Origin: Pseudorhodoplanes sinuspersici
Lineage (GTDB): Bacteria > Pseudomonadota > Alphaproteobacteria > Rhizobiales > Xanthobacteraceae
NCBI GenBank assembly: GCA_945878025.1
Contig: CAMDXM010000009.1
Coordinates: 1-34,310, forward strand
Length of the DNA: 34,310 bases
Direction of reading: 5' to 3'
The translations under genes were made by a program, and so were the position numbers. The notes under the pieces were generated by a model, which was not told where the DNA came from, did not search any database, and saw only the letters and a list, made by a program, of their open reading frames with translations. Below are positions 33,779 through 34,310 of this stretch, piece after piece. Every line of letters begins with the position of its first letter. Position 1 is the first letter of the stretch.

Positions 33779-34310
33779 ATGGCGGGAACAGCCGAGCGTA
33801 ATTTTACCATCAATTTCGGGCCGCAGCATCCGGCGGCGCATGGCGTGCTTCGTCTTGTGCTGGAGCTCGACGGGGAGATCGTCGAGCGCGTCGATCCGCA
33901 TATCGGCCTGTTGCATCGGGGTACGGAAAAGCTCATCGAGCAGAAGACCTATCTGCAGGCGATCCCGTATTTCGACCGGCTCGACTATGTCGCGCCGATG
34001 AACCAGGAGCATGCCTTCTGTCTCGCGGCGGAGCGCTTGCTCGGCCTCGCGGTCCCGAAGCGCGCGCAGCTCATTCGCGTTCTTTATTGCGAGATCGGGC
34101 GGCTTCTCTCGCATCTTCTCAACACCACGACGCAGGCGATGGACGTTGGCGCATTGACGCCGCCGCTCTGGGGCTTCGAGCCGCGCGAGAAGCTGATGGT
34201 GTTCTATGAGCGCGCGTCGGGTTCGCGCATGCATGCGGCTTATTTCCGCGTCGGCGGCGTGCATCAGGATCTGCCGCCGAAGCTGGTCGACGACATCTGG
34301 GATTTCTGCG
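33779..34310 (+). CDS. nuoD: NADH-quinone oxidoreductase subunit D, 5' part
   Basis: The first 177 codons of the 49-kDa subunit, cut off by the window edge (the full protein is about 400 residues). Start ATG 33779 gives [12 protein letters not shown]. Signatures are [21 protein letters not shown] (about residues 13-33), [32 protein letters not shown] and [16 protein letters not shown], all part of the quinone-binding region. There is no strong Shine-Dalgarno, so coupling to the thioesterase gene is likely. Confidence 0.96.
   Translation, partial: MAGTAERNFTINFGPQHPAAHGVLRLVLELDGEIVERVDPHIGLLHRGTEKLIEQKTYLQAIPYFDRLDYVAPMNQEHAFCLAAERLLGLAVPKRAQLIRVLYCEIGRLLSHLLNTTTQAMDVGALTPPLWGFEPREKLMVFYERASGSRMHAAYFRVGGVHQDLPPKLVDDIWDFC

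Overview
The window looks like a chromosomal segment of an alphaproteobacterium of the order Hyphomicrobiales (Rhizobiales), nearest in style to the Bradyrhizobiaceae/Xanthobacteraceae. This is inferred from high GC coding sequence, the clpP-clpX-lon-hup order, a glnB-glnA pair under an apparent sigma-54 promoter, nuoA-B-C-D as separate genes, and several families of intergenic palindromes typical of this order. No database search was possible, so names rest on recognised motifs.

Layout. (1) 1-6825: surface polysaccharide locus: a lipoprotein fragment, a Wzz/tyrosine-kinase-like chain-length protein, a GNAT/CelD-like acyltransferase and a polysaccharide deacetylase. A lower-GC islet (about 3.77-5.73 kb) lies inside it. 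The islet has three overlapping genes (a TIGR04255-family protein and two unassigned proteins), its own extended -10 promoter, and a 9-bp direct repeat at each edge. It is the best candidate for an undescribed system. (2) 6838-9195: DUF2842 protein, heme A synthase, a 766-bp non-coding stretch of repeat relics, and a small secreted Cys-rich protein. (3) 9276-13968: minus-strand operon of a CoA-binding protein, a short upstream ORF, O-acetylhomoserine sulfhydrylase and a TAXI-type binding protein; then an ECHDC3-like protein and a PaaI-like thioesterase. (4) 14105-16777: rplM-rpsI with a strong terminator, an active-looking diguanylate cyclase and a small membrane protein. (5) 16892-21746: glnB-glnA on the minus strand, the divergent NAD(P)HX repair enzyme, and a multicopper oxidase homologue that has lost its signal peptide and several copper ligands. 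(6) 21908-29761: tRNA-Leu, trigger factor, clpP, clpX, lon, tRNA-Val, HU and tRNA-Asp, a protein-quality-control block. (7) 29828-34310: a secreted unknown protein, a patatin-like lipase, and the start of the complex I operon, where a FlK-like thioesterase gene sits between nuoC and nuoD. nuoD runs off the window.

Most of the window is core metabolism. The parts that stand out are the three-gene islet, the thioesterase inside the nuo operon, the degenerate multicopper oxidase, short Shine-Dalgarno-led ORFs upstream of metY and clpX, and hairpin repeats that have moved into regulatory positions (one supplies the glnB stop codon).
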